Notes: generated by a model not told the origin, from the sequence alone. Counted from the first letter of the stretch, positions 8,440 through 16,390 are shown. The stretch is DNA of 34,504 nt from Spirosoma fluviale (GCA_945883425.1 CAMCXM010000022.1:1-34504), one strand, 5' to 3'. Program-made: numbers and translations.

Positions 8440-10158
8440 ATGAATGGAACCGGAATCCGGATTTTACTGGCGGGACTTTTTTTGTGGGTGGTTCAGACAA
8501 CCCATCCCTGCCTGAGTCAGCCGAGAGGATCAGAGGCGATTGCCAGGCAAAACCTGGATGTGGAGGCTATCTTTTATGATGCGGCAAAAGCCGAAATGCT
8601 TGAAAATCTGGAAGAAGCAATCCGTCTGTATGAGAAGGTGCTTCGGATCGATGCCGGAAATGCCGCTGCTTATTACAAACTGGCCAGCATCCAGATTCGT
8701 CAGAACAAAATCACAGAGGCCCTGAAAAATGCGAAGGAATCCGTAAAGCATGACAAGGGCATTTACTATTACTGGCTTCAATATGCCCAGCTTCAGGAAG
8801 AAAACCGTGATTGGAAAGGTGCAGTAAAATCGTATCGGTATCTGGTCGAGCATTTTCCTGATCAGCAACAGTTTCGTCTTTCGGTTGCGCAGGTTCTGAT
8901 TAAAAACGGGAAATTCAAGGATGCGGTAAAAGAACTCGGGAAAGCCGAAGAATTTCTGGGTCCATCAAACGAGTTGTTTCAGCTGCGCCAGCGATTGCTG
9001 CTTCAGCAAAATAAAGTATCGGATGCCATAGAAGATGGCCGTCGATGGGTTGCCACATTGCCGGAAGAGCCGGAGTCTTATTTTTCATTTGCTCAGTTGC
9101 TGATTACCCATAACCAGTTTGAAGAAGGAAAAAAAATACTTCTACAGATGGGTGAGAAATTTCCTTCCAACCCAACATCTCACCTGATGCTGGCTGATAT
9201 TTATATAAACGAGCGAAAAGAGGATAAAGCCGAGGAGGAAATGATCAAGGCATTTTCAAGTCCGGATCTTCCCATTGGAGCTAAAATTGACATTGTGTCG
9301 GGATACCTCAGAGGAATGGATTCGGAAGAAGAAAAGAAAAAGGCCATTGCCATGTGCGACCTCATTCTGAAAGTCCATCCAACCGATGCCCGGTCTTATA
9401 TCATCCGGGGTGATATTTTAAGTAGAGCAGGTGATAAAAGAGGTGCCCGTGATATGTTTCTTAAGGCCAAAAGTCTCGATAAAAACAATTTCGGTTTATG
9501 GGAACAAACGGTTCTTATAGACCTCACTCTGAATGAAATAGATTCCCTCATCATTCATACTGCCGAAGCAAAAGTACTTTTTCCAAATACCCCATCATTC
9601 CCTTTCTATAACGGACTGGGAAATATGATGAAGAAGCAATACCCAAATGCGATCGAAGCACTTGAACAAGCCCGTCGCATTTCGCTGGACAACAATGAAA
9701 TGCAGTTTGAGATATCCTCTCAACTTGGAGATGCATACTACAACGTGAATGAAAAAGATAAGGCCTGGCAGGCATTTGATGAAGCGCTCCGTTTGGATTC
9801 GAACAGCAGCCATGTTTTGAATAATTACAGCTATTTCCTTTCTCTCGAAAAGACGATGCTGAGCAAAGCCGCAAAAATGAGCAGCAAACTTGTGCGGCTG
9901 TTTCCCGGAGACCCAACATTTTTAGATACCTATGGCTGGGTGTTGTACCAGATGGGGAATTATCCTGAAGCTCTGGTTACAATGGAGAAAGCTGTCAAAG
10001 GCTCAGAATCTGGTGTCATCTGGGAACATTACGGCGATGTATTGTTTAAAATGGGTAGAATAGAAGAGGCAGGCAAAGCATGGAAAAAGGCGAATGACTT
10101 TGGGGGCGAAGTGAGTCAGGAGCTGGGAAAAAAACTTAAAGAATTAAAGCTTAACTAA
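8440..10158 (+). CDS. Exported tetratricopeptide-repeat protein
   Basis: The ATG at 8440 is chosen because it begins a signal peptide (hydrophobic residues 7-20, probable cleavage before Gln27); the open frame starts 102 bp earlier. The 572-residue product is filled with TPR helices, for example AIRLYEKVLRIDAGNAAAYY, AVKSYRYLVEHFPDQ, ARDMFLKAKSLDKNNFGLW, AWQAFDEALRLDSNSSHVLNNYSY, LDTYGWVLYQMGNYPEALV and YGDVLFKMGRIEEAGKAW. It probably acts as a periplasmic or outer-membrane scaffold. It is followed after 5 bp by the DUF4292 lipoprotein gene, a pairing typical of Bacteroidota, so the two probably act together. The exact function is unknown. Confidence 0.85.
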   Translation: MNGTGIRILLAGLFLWVVQTTHPCLSQPRGSEAIARQNLDVEAIFYDAAKAEMLENLEEAIRLYEKVLRIDAGNAAAYYKLASIQIRQNKITEALKNAKESVKHDKGIYYYWLQYAQLQEENRDWKGAVKSYRYLVEHFPDQQQFRLSVAQVLIKNGKFKDAVKELGKAEEFLGPSNELFQLRQRLLLQQNKVSDAIEDGRRWVATLPEEPESYFSFAQLLITHNQFEEGKKILLQMGEKFPSNPTSHLMLADIYINERKEDKAEEEMIKAFSSPDLPIGAKIDIVSGYLRGMDSEEEKKKAIAMCDLILKVHPTDARSYIIRGDILSRAGDKRGARDMFLKAKSLDKNNFGLWEQTVLIDLTLNEIDSLIIHTAEAKVLFPNTPSFPFYNGLGNMMKKQYPNAIEALEQARRISLDNNEMQFEISSQLGDAYYNVNEKDKAWQAFDEALRLDSNSSHVLNNYSYFLSLEKTMLSKAAKMSSKLVRLFPGDPTFLDTYGWVLYQMGNYPEALVTMEKAVKGSESGVIWEHYGDVLFKMGRIEEAGKAWKKANDFGGEVSQELGKKLKELKLN

Positions 10159-10163
10159 GTAGG

Positions 10164-10949
10164 ATGCGAATTTCGGGGTATATCGGGTTACTGCTCCTGG
10201 CTGTTGTCTTTTCCTGTGGGAAAAAGAAAGATGCAAAACCAAATTCAGCCATAACATCGGAAAAGAAAGAACAGCCTCCGGCCATCGTATCCGAGTTTAT
10301 TGCCTGGCCTCAGAATTACTGGGTGGCAAAAGCAAAGGTGAATCTGAACATGCAGGGGAATTCATTTTCGGTGAATCTCACACTTCGTGCTGAACGCGAT
10401 AAATGCATCTGGTTTTCGGCCAATGCAATGGGCCTTCTTGAAATAGCACGGGGTAAAATTGACGCAGATTCTGCCCGTATTCTTGATAAGTTCCACAATA
10501 CCTGTTATGTCGGTGGCGTGGATGGCCTTGGCGCATTTCTTCCGGTTCCCATGCAGCTTTCCCAACTTCAGCATTTTCTGATGGGAAAAGTATTTTGGGA
10601 TAGCCTGGCTGCCGGGCAAAAACGCATCAGTGGAGATACAAGTTTTTTAGCGGGAAGTCAGGGTGATGCTTCTTTCCGGGCACGGATTCTGCAGAAATAC
10701 AATTTACTTGACGCCAATGCATCACTTTCGAATAACGACGCTTCTGTCAGTTTGTTGAATACGAACTTTAAACCCGTATCGGGCTTTCCGGTAGCTTTCA
10801 AAAAAGAAGTCCAAAGCCGAATAAAAGAGGACGGAAAGTTGAATGAAACACAAATTCGTGTTGAATTTACGAAGTTCGAATTTGTGGCAGAGAAACCAGA
10901 TATGGACTTTGAACTGCCTTCCGATTGTGACCGAAAGGTAATAAAATAA
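10164..10949 (+). CDS. DUF4292 family lipoprotein (LolA/LolB-like fold suspected)
   Basis: A 261-residue lipoprotein with lipobox FSC (Cys18) and a charged linker before a beta-rich domain from about residue 45. The pattern AKVNLNMQGNSFSVNLTLRA, then a hydrophobic strand with CIWFSANAMGLLEIARGKID, is that of DUF4292. The antiparallel strand order suggests the half-barrel seen in LolA/LolB, but this is inference. Co-transcribed with the TPR gene (5-bp gap). A role in lipoprotein or lipid handling at the outer membrane is a hypothesis only. The gene ends at a strong hairpin terminator. Confidence 0.82.
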   Translation: MRISGYIGLLLLAVVFSCGKKKDAKPNSAITSEKKEQPPAIVSEFIAWPQNYWVAKAKVNLNMQGNSFSVNLTLRAERDKCIWFSANAMGLLEIARGKIDADSARILDKFHNTCYVGGVDGLGAFLPVPMQLSQLQHFLMGKVFWDSLAAGQKRISGDTSFLAGSQGDASFRARILQKYNLLDANASLSNNDASVSLLNTNFKPVSGFPVAFKKEVQSRIKEDGKLNETQIRVEFTKFEFVAEKPDMDFELPSDCDRKVIK

Positions 10950-10974
10950 AAAATCCTGCCAATGGCAGGATTTT
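10950..10974. terminator. Bidirectional hairpin terminator between the DUF4292 gene and tRNA-Ser
   Basis: AAAATCCTGCC and GGCAGGATTTT form a perfect 11-bp stem with a 3-nt loop (AAT). The flanking A and T runs make it usable in both directions: it begins one base after the DUF4292 stop codon and one base after the tRNA-Ser 3' end read on the other strand. Confidence 0.8.
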
Positions 10975-10975
10975 G

Positions 10976-11063
10976 CAGAGAGGAAGGGATTCGAACCCTC
11001 GATACCCTTTAGAGGTATACACACTTTCCAGGCGTGCTCCTTCAACCACTCGGACACCTCTCT
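10976..11063 (-). tRNA. tRNA-Ser (anticodon GGA)
   Basis: An 88-nt class II tRNA on the minus strand. The acceptor stem AGAGAGG pairs with CCTCTCT with discriminator G; D-arm TCC/GGA; anticodon stem CACGC/GTGTG (one G-U pair) around the loop CTGGAAA, anticodon GGA at 11029-11027; a long serine-type variable arm (TACCTCTAAAGGGTA); T-arm with GGTTCGAATCC. The CCA end is not encoded. It reads UCC and UCU. Confidence 0.96.
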
Positions 11064-11076
11064 GTTTAAAGGGCTG

Positions 11077-11107
11077 CAAAGGTGACCTATTAATTCATTT
11101 TTTCAAA
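11077..11107 (-). promoter_or_regulatory. Promoter of tRNA-Ser
   Basis: On the minus strand TTTG (11107-11104), a 19-bp spacer and CACCTTTG (11084-11077) match the Bacteroidota -33/-7 consensus with one mismatch. The predicted start is a few bases upstream of the mature tRNA 5' end at 11063. Confidence 0.6.
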
Positions 11108-11136
11108 GAGCCTGAAGGGATATTTTCTGAACAGCA

Positions 11137-11160
11137 CTAAAATCGTATTTCAGATTTTAG
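11137..11160. repeat. 8-bp inverted repeat downstream of the paaY-like gene
   Basis: CTAAAATC and GATTTTAG are separated by 8 nt. The hairpin sits about 32 nt past the paaY-like stop and upstream of the tRNA promoter. It could end paaY transcription, but it lacks a T-run in that direction. Confidence 0.35.
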
Positions 11161-11191
11161 AATTTGTGGATACCGTCTGTTATCAAGCTTT

Positions 11192-11785
11192 TTAACCTTT
11201 GATCTTAGCCCAGGTTTCAAACAGTTTATCCTGTTGGGGACGGTTTGGTGGTAATTCGGAAAGTGGTTCTACGGGTTGCAGACTTTCAAAACACTCAGAC
11301 GGCAACTGTTGATACAATCGGGTGCCTTTCGTTTTCCATGACAGCATGTCGTCTGTAACCTGCTTAATCAGTTTTGCCGGATTTCCAGCCATCAGGCTGC
11401 GGGGAGCCACTATTTCATTGGCCTTCACAAAACTGAGTGCGCCAACGATGCTTTCGTCCCCAATATCTGCGTCATCCATGATTACGGCGTTCATACCAAT
11501 CAGGACATTCTTTCCGATGTGAGCACCGTGGATTATTGCGCCATGCCCAATATGTGCACCTTCCTCCAGAATAACCGTAATACCGGGGAACATATGAACG
11601 GTGCAGTTTTCCTGAATGTTGCAACCATCCTTTATTAAGACGCCACCCCAGTCACCTCGTATTGCTGCACCGGGGCCGATGTAGACATCTTTCCCGATGA
11701 TCACATTTCCCGTTACGGCTGCCTGTGGGTGCACAAATGAACCCGGATGTACGACTGGTACAAATCCTTTGAATGAATAAAACAT
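11192..11785 (-). CDS. PaaY-like hexapeptide-repeat (gamma-carbonic-anhydrase-type) protein
   Basis: A 197-residue left-handed beta-helix protein with hexapeptide repeats (VIIGKDVYIGPGAAIRGD, VLIKDGCNIQENC, HIGKNVLIGMNAVIMDDADIGDESIVGALSFVKA). His residues in CTVHMF, HIGHGA and IIHGA fit the metal ligands of the gamma class. Similarity runs through the whole E. coli PaaY pattern, including AGNPAKLIKQV and the tail LSWKTKGTRLYQQL, where PaaY is a thioesterase/carbonic-anhydrase-like protein of phenylacetate metabolism. Other paa genes are absent apart from the paaG-like gene 4 kb away. It lies 27 bp downstream of the glycine-rich repeat gene on the same strand. Confidence 0.85.
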   Translation of the reverse strand: MFYSFKGFVPVVHPGSFVHPQAAVTGNVIIGKDVYIGPGAAIRGDWGGVLIKDGCNIQENCTVHMFPGITVILEEGAHIGHGAIIHGAHIGKNVLIGMNAVIMDDADIGDESIVGALSFVKANEIVAPRSLMAGNPAKLIKQVTDDMLSWKTKGTRLYQQLPSECFESLQPVEPLSELPPNRPQQDKLFETWAKIKG

Positions 11786-11812
11786 CGGCTAATTTTTATC
11801 GTCGGCTCTGGT

Positions 11813-12994
11813 TTAAAGACGAGTAAAGCGAATCCGGTTTTTGGCTGATTTGTTACCTGTTTCAAGCCAGTACAATCCGGCAGGCAAATCTTCGGTATTA
11901 ATTTCCACTTTTTCGCTGCTCATGACGGCAACCTCTTTCACCAGCTGGCCGGAATAGTCGAATATCTGAATCATTTCAGACCGTTCTGAAGAAGGCAAAG
12001 AAACATTCAGCTTCTCACGAACCGGGTTTGGATAGAGACTGATAATCTCATAGTCGGTGTTGGTAGCAACTTTTAATACAGAACTGTATGAAAAAGAAGA
12101 ATCTTTAAATATTTCCAGAAGGCGGAAATATTCCGTTTCGTTGCTATTTCCAGAATGAGGAAAAGAGAATAAACCTGTACTATGGTCAGAGCCGGAAGCG
12201 ACAAACCCAATGGCATTAAAATCTACCCCGTCGTTGCTTTTTTCCACGACAAAATGATCGAGTATTTCCTGATTTTCAGCCCGCCAGTTTAATCGGATGC
12301 GGTTGTTTTTCGGAATAGCTCTGAAATCCAGGATGGCAGATTGAGCAACTCTGGCAAAGCCCGGAGAAATAACACCGGACAAAGAGAGTTTTTGGCTTCG
12401 AAACTGAATATTCCCTCTACCTGTACCTCCAGTGAAAGAGTATTGATAAGGGGTTCCACTCATAAGGAGAACAACTGATTGCCTGGCATTACTTCCGTGA
12501 CCTGTTGAACCGTTGAATGTAATGCCGATGTTTGTGCCTGTCATACTAACCAGTGAAGTGCTGGTTGAAGTATTTCCTCTGCCGGAACCTCCGTAGAACG
12601 GAATACTGAGTGAGGAGCTTCCCTCAAGTTGTAGCAAATTCGTTTGAGTTAATGCTGAGCCATCGCCGGATCCACCGGTAAAATTGAAGTTCTGATTCAC
12701 ACCTGAAAGAGATACCAATCCGGTCGAAACCGAATTTGAACCATCGCCAGCCCCACCCTGAAACGTCAGAATTTGAGTACTGCCCATTTGAATCAATATG
12801 GATTTTGCAAACGAACTACCCATACCTGTTCCTCCTTTGAATGGCACCAGATCACTACTGCCTGAGATTGTGATCTGAGCACTTTTTCGGGCTGCAGTTC
12901 CGCTGCCGGAGCCTCCTGGAAACAACAGGGTTTGTCCCATCGTTGAGGAGCTACATAGAGCGAAAACCATGAAGCCAATCCATGTGCTTTTCAT
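11813..12994 (-). CDS. Secreted glycine-rich repeat protein with T9SS C-terminal sorting domain
   Basis: A 393-residue protein. Signal peptide 1-20 (probable cleavage STMG/Q21). Residues about 22-215 hold seven copies of a 25-28-residue unit centred on FxGGxGxG and followed by SxxLxxLSG: LFPGGSGSG, PFKGGTGMG, TFQGGAGDG, NFTGGSGDG, PFYGGSGRG, TFNGSTGHG and SFTGGTGRG. Residues about 225-315 form a fibronectin-like beta domain (IRLNWRAENQEILDHFVVEKSNDG). The last 75 residues are a type A T9SS sorting domain (LYPNPVREKLNVSL ... GLYWLETG). It should be exported across the outer membrane and probably kept at the cell surface. It follows the FGE-fold gene by 21 bp. The repeat's function is unknown. 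Confidence 0.85.
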   Translation of the reverse strand: MKSTWIGFMVFALCSSSTMGQTLLFPGGSGSGTAARKSAQITISGSSDLVPFKGGTGMGSSFAKSILIQMGSTQILTFQGGAGDGSNSVSTGLVSLSGVNQNFNFTGGSGDGSALTQTNLLQLEGSSSLSIPFYGGSGRGNTSTSTSLVSMTGTNIGITFNGSTGHGSNARQSVVLLMSGTPYQYSFTGGTGRGNIQFRSQKLSLSGVISPGFARVAQSAILDFRAIPKNNRIRLNWRAENQEILDHFVVEKSNDGVDFNAIGFVASGSDHSTGLFSFPHSGNSNETEYFRLLEIFKDSSFSYSSVLKVATNTDYEIISLYPNPVREKLNVSLPSSERSEMIQIFDYSGQLVKEVAVMSSEKVEINTEDLPAGLYWLETGNKSAKNRIRFTRL

Positions 12995-13015
12995 ATTGCT
13001 ATGGATTAACGGATA

Positions 13016-14452
13016 CTAAGGAGCTGAACGGATTCCCCTTCCACCATAATTCGAGGCACGGGAAGATAAGTCTGTCACGTCTAACCGGTCTGAAACATTG
13101 AGGTAAATTAGTGTTGAATTGAATGAACCACCTTTCAGGCGGGTTCCAATTGCAGTTGCATTTGCCGGCCAGCTGGTTACATTCGCTTCTCCGGTGGTAG
13201 CAAGAGAGCCGTCTCCGTGTGTTCCTGTAAAACTTCTTCCTTCTACATTGGAAATGGAAATTGCCCTTTCCCAAACATTTCCGGTCATTTCCATTATGCC
13301 ATAGAAAGTAGCGCCTGCTTGTGCTCTTGTTGTGGAAGCTCCGGCAAACATCCCAACCCGAACCGGACCGGCAGCGTAAGAACTATTGGTACAAACGTTG
13401 GCCCCTGCATTAGACGCCACTTCATTTGCAAGTCCGCCATTGGTTACTCCAGTTGCAGGAGTAGAGGTGGCTGTTCCCCAGGCAAATTCATTGGCGACTG
13501 CGGCCAGTGTACCGCGGCATGCTTTTTCATATTCAAGTTCTGTCATTGGTCGTAATCCGCTCCAATCCAGATACGCCGCAACATCAGCCCAACTTAAAAA
13601 TGCAGCAGCCACATTCGGTGCGGTAGTAGAATAAAGACCTGATGCCACAGTGATAGCCATTCGGCTACCAGTGGTTGCAAAATAACGTGCAGTAGCCTGA
13701 GTTGCTGTTAAACTGTTTAGAAAATCAACGTACTGCTGCTGGCTGATTTCATACTTCATTGAATAAAATGCATTGTAACCATTTGGCCATGAAGTCGAGG
13801 ACGGAGCCGTCTGACCAGTTGGATAGCCACCTGCTGCACCTCCAAGCGTGCCGGTTCCCGATGGTGGAAATGTTGGAATACCAGAACTAATAGTGGTGCT
13901 GGTAAATGCATTGGTTCCGCCACTGCCACCAACATTGAAGGCGCCGAGTGGAACATAAATCATTTCTACACCATACACCTGAACTTCCACAATTGCATTG
14001 TCGGCTACTCCGTTTGAACCGTAGTTCCATCGAAGTTGAACATTGGTTGCGGTTAATGTCCCTGTGCCGGCAGCACTTCGGTAAAGGAAAGCACCTAGCC
14101 CTGGGTTGGTTGTAATATTATATGCAACTGACGGGTTTGTGAGTCCGGCCGTTATCGTTGTACCTGTAGGTGCTGTATGACCTGTGTTGTTTAATTTGGC
14201 ATGTTGCCATGCACCGCCACTGACACGATACTTAACAAAAAGCCAGGCTGCATCCCAGTTATTCGGACCGAAAGCAACACGATGTGAATTTTCCCAGCTC
14301 ACATTAAACTGAATCAAATTGAAATTGGCAGCGTTATTGGTTCCTGCCACAACATTTTGACCGGTCAGAGTAACGTTTGAAATTGAAATGTTATTCGCCT
14401 GCACAGTAGCGAATAGGCTCAGAAAGAGGATAGTACAAAAAAACTGTTTCAT
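13016..14452 (-). CDS. FGE-sulfatase (SUMF1/EgtB/PvdO) fold exported protein without catalytic cysteines
   Basis: The ATG at 14452 gives a clean signal peptide (residues 1-19, TVQA/N20); the upstream extension would precede it. Of 478 residues, about 20-175 are a beta-rich N-terminal region (NAANFNLIQFNVSWENSHR ... AFLYRSAAG). From about 176 on is a formylglycine-generating-enzyme-type domain: MIYVPLGAFNVG, YSMKYEISQQQYVDFLNSL, LDWSGLRPMTELEYEKACRG, GIMEMTGNVWER, GGSFNS and the terminal GGRGIRSAP (family GFRxA). The C-terminal segment that holds the two active-site cysteines of true FGE has none here, so sulfatase activation is unlikely; lectin-like or structural use is possible. First gene of a probable operon with the glycine-rich T9SS protein. 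Confidence 0.85.
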   Translation of the reverse strand: MKQFFCTILFLSLFATVQANNISISNVTLTGQNVVAGTNNAANFNLIQFNVSWENSHRVAFGPNNWDAAWLFVKYRVSGGAWQHAKLNNTGHTAPTGTTITAGLTNPSVAYNITTNPGLGAFLYRSAAGTGTLTATNVQLRWNYGSNGVADNAIVEVQVYGVEMIYVPLGAFNVGGSGGTNAFTSTTISSGIPTFPPSGTGTLGGAAGGYPTGQTAPSSTSWPNGYNAFYSMKYEISQQQYVDFLNSLTATQATARYFATTGSRMAITVASGLYSTTAPNVAAAFLSWADVAAYLDWSGLRPMTELEYEKACRGTLAAVANEFAWGTATSTPATGVTNGGLANEVASNAGANVCTNSSYAAGPVRVGMFAGASTTRAQAGATFYGIMEMTGNVWERAISISNVEGRSFTGTHGDGSLATTGEANVTSWPANATAIGTRLKGGSFNSTLIYLNVSDRLDVTDLSSRASNYGGRGIRSAP

Positions 14453-14504
14453 AAATTTAGTTGTGTTTAACCGTAAGTGAAAAATCATTCGCGGAAATAT
14501 GAAG

Positions 14505-14537
14505 GTAAAGTACAATAAAATAAAAATTAAATCCAAA
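14505..14537 (-). promoter_or_regulatory. Candidate promoter of the FGE-fold/glycine-rich operon
   Basis: On the minus strand TTTG (14537-14534), a 21-bp AT-rich spacer, then TACTTTAC (14512-14505), which matches TAnnTTTG at 4 of 6 fixed positions. The predicted leader is about 50 nt. Spacing and location are right but the -7 match is imperfect. Confidence 0.3.
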
Positions 14538-14552
14538 AAAATCTTCCAATGG

Positions 14553-14659
14553 TACGAAATTGATTTTCCATTTCGTAATTCTCATTCCCTTGTGCGGGAC
14601 TGGGGTGCGAATGTACGTTTTAAGTTATTTCTTAATTGTTAATTCGAAATAATATTTCG
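14553..14659. repeat. Two dyads sharing the half-site CGAAAT upstream of the FGE-fold gene
   Basis: TACGAAAT (14553-14560) and ATTTCGTA (14570-14577) are perfect inverted repeats with a 9-nt spacer. A second dyad, CGAAAT (14645-14650) and ATTTCG (14654-14659), has a 3-nt spacer. Both lie upstream of the candidate promoter in the 255-bp gap between dcd and the FGE-fold gene. They may be regulator sites or hairpins; nothing else is recognised in this gap. Confidence 0.35.
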
Positions 14660-14707
14660 GAATCTCTTGGTTTTTCAGAATCTGATTTGTGTAAAAGACT
14701 GATTCAC

Positions 14708-15232
14708 TTAATCTTTCTTAAAATCCCGGTATAACAAGCTGGGCTGGATTCCAGTGTTGTTCTGGTATTTTCCGCTCACATACTGGTCGTATTCTCCTTC
14801 GATGGCATGGTAGTAAATCTGGCAGATTTCAACCCCGGCGTAAATTCGGATCGGCTGCACACAGAAAATCTCCAATGTCCAATATCCGGCAAAGCCCACA
14901 TCTCCGAAACCAGCGGTGACGTGAATAAACAAACCAAGTCTTCCAATGGAAGAACGACCTTCCAGCATCGGCACCAGATTTTCAGTTTTGGTGTATTCTA
15001 TGGTGCGGCCCAAATACAGTTTGTTTGTTTCAAGAAGCAATCCTTCTTCCGGAATAATGAGCGGTGTCACATTATTCGGAACTTTCATATCCAGTTCGTT
15101 GTTTTCGTACACAGCCAACTCGTGGTGCAAACGAAGATTGTAACTATTCGGATTGATAAGATTGGGATCAAACGGTTCGATGTGAATGTCTTTCCCCAAT
15201 CGGTTTTGTATTTCTCTTCCTGAAAGGATCAT
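14708..15232 (-). CDS. dcd: dCTP deaminase
   Basis: Dcd deaminates dCTP to dUTP to supply dTMP synthesis. The start at 15232 (MILSGREIQNRL) is the family N-terminus; the frame runs 45 bp further upstream without similarity. The 174-residue protein carries NPNSYNLRL (27-35), EGRSSIGRLGLFIHVTAG (91-108) and the catalytic Glu121 in YWTLEIF. The segment HVTAGFGDVGF is intermediate between monofunctional E. coli Dcd (HVTAHRIDPGW) and bifunctional dCTP deaminase/dUTPases (TAGFID), so dUTPase activity is possible but not shown. It lies 118 bp downstream of trhO on the same strand, with a CTGACG/CGTCAG hairpin (15259-15284) in between. Confidence 0.92.
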   Translation of the reverse strand: MILSGREIQNRLGKDIHIEPFDPNLINPNSYNLRLHHELAVYENNELDMKVPNNVTPLIIPEEGLLLETNKLYLGRTIEYTKTENLVPMLEGRSSIGRLGLFIHVTAGFGDVGFAGYWTLEIFCVQPIRIYAGVEICQIYYHAIEGEYDQYVSGKYQNNTGIQPSLLYRDFKKD

Positions 15233-15258
15233 GTCCTGTGAATTGTTGTTTTTGTTTA

Positions 15259-15284
15259 CTGACGATGGACCTAACATCCGTCAG
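15259..15284. repeat. Inverted repeat between trhO and dcd
   Basis: CTGACG (15259-15264) and CGTCAG (15279-15284) form a 6-bp stem that extends by ATG/CAT across one bulged base. There is no T-run on either strand, so it is not a standard terminator; it could be an attenuator or processing site in the dcd leader. Confidence 0.35.
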
Positions 15285-15350
15285 CAGCTTAACAGATGGC
15301 AATACTGCGATATTTTTTTCTTTGTCCCTTCTTTCGGGAGCAATCTATTT

Positions 15351-16385
15351 TCATTTTACGACCGGACGAATCTTTTCCTCGATTCTTCCTTTGCGGAAAA
15401 CATTGCGTGGTGGTTTGGCTCCGGCCCGAAGTAGTTTTTGTTCTTCTTCCGGAAGGTGGTAAATCCGTTGGCAATCTTCGCAACAGCAACCATCGTATTT
15501 CTCCGCACAATTGCTGCATTGGATGAAAAGCAAATGGCAGGCTTCGTTTTTGCAGTTGGTGTGCGTATCCGCCAGCTCGCCGCACTGGTGGCAATGACTG
15601 ATGATTTCCTCGCTGATCCGTTCTCCCAGTCGTTCATCAAACACAAAATTCTTTCCGTGAAACCGGTTTTCCAGCCCCTGCTCTTTTACATCATTGGCAT
15701 ATTTAATAATGCCACCCTCCAGTTGATACACATTTTTAAAACCACGGTGCTTGAACCAGGCAGACGCTTTCTCGCATCGGATTCCTCCGGTGCAGTACAT
15801 TATAATATGCTTGTCTTCATGTGGCTTCAGAATGTCTTCCACGATGGGCAACGAATCACGGAAGGTGTCCACATCCGGAAGGATCGCTCCCTCGAAATGA
15901 CCCACCTCACTTTCGTAATGATTTCGCATGTCCACCAGTACGGTATCCGGACGGGCCGCCAGTTCGTTGAATTCTTTGGCCTTCAGGTGAATACCGGTCT
16001 CTGACGGATTGAAAGTTTTGTCGTCCAGTCCGTCGGCTACGATTTTGTTGCGCAGTTTCACTTTCAGGACCACAAACGAAACCGGATTGTCTTCCACTGC
16101 CAGATTGAGGCGGTTTCCTTCCAGAAAGGTGATCTCATTTGTTTTGGAAATGAACAGATCCCAGTTTTCAAGTGGCACCGAAATCTGGGCGTTGATTCCC
16201 TCAGACGCCACATAAATCCGGCCCAGTACGCCAACCTGTTCCAGCAAAAGATACAGGTGATCCCGGAAAATCTGCGGATTCGGTAATGGATGATATTTGT
16301 AAAACGATACTGTCTTCCGTGGAACCGGATTGAGTTCCAGTTTCTGTTTCAGTTCTTTTTTATTGACCGCGTTGTGAAGTTTCAT
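15351..16385 (-). CDS. trhO: tRNA uridine(34) hydroxylase (rhodanese-domain, YceA/TrhO family)
   Basis: TrhO makes 5-hydroxyuridine at the wobble position of tRNAs using oxygen. The 344-residue protein has the family N-terminal domain (YVASEGINAQISV, 58-70) and a rhodanese domain about 145-240 with VDMRNHYESEVGHFEGA and the active-site loop MYCTGGIRCEKAS, catalytic Cys198. The C-terminal region is cysteine-rich (CHQC, CKNEAC, CSNC, CCCEDC), typical of the longer members and probably metal-binding. It starts 5 bp after the stop of a small ORF, so the two are likely co-transcribed, with dcd downstream. Confidence 0.92.
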   Translation of the reverse strand: MKLHNAVNKKELKQKLELNPVPRKTVSFYKYHPLPNPQIFRDHLYLLLEQVGVLGRIYVASEGINAQISVPLENWDLFISKTNEITFLEGNRLNLAVEDNPVSFVVLKVKLRNKIVADGLDDKTFNPSETGIHLKAKEFNELAARPDTVLVDMRNHYESEVGHFEGAILPDVDTFRDSLPIVEDILKPHEDKHIIMYCTGGIRCEKASAWFKHRGFKNVYQLEGGIIKYANDVKEQGLENRFHGKNFVFDERLGERISEEIISHCHQCGELADTHTNCKNEACHLLFIQCSNCAEKYDGCCCEDCQRIYHLPEEEQKLLRAGAKPPRNVFRKGRIEEKIRPVVK

Positions 16386-16390
16386 TTTGA

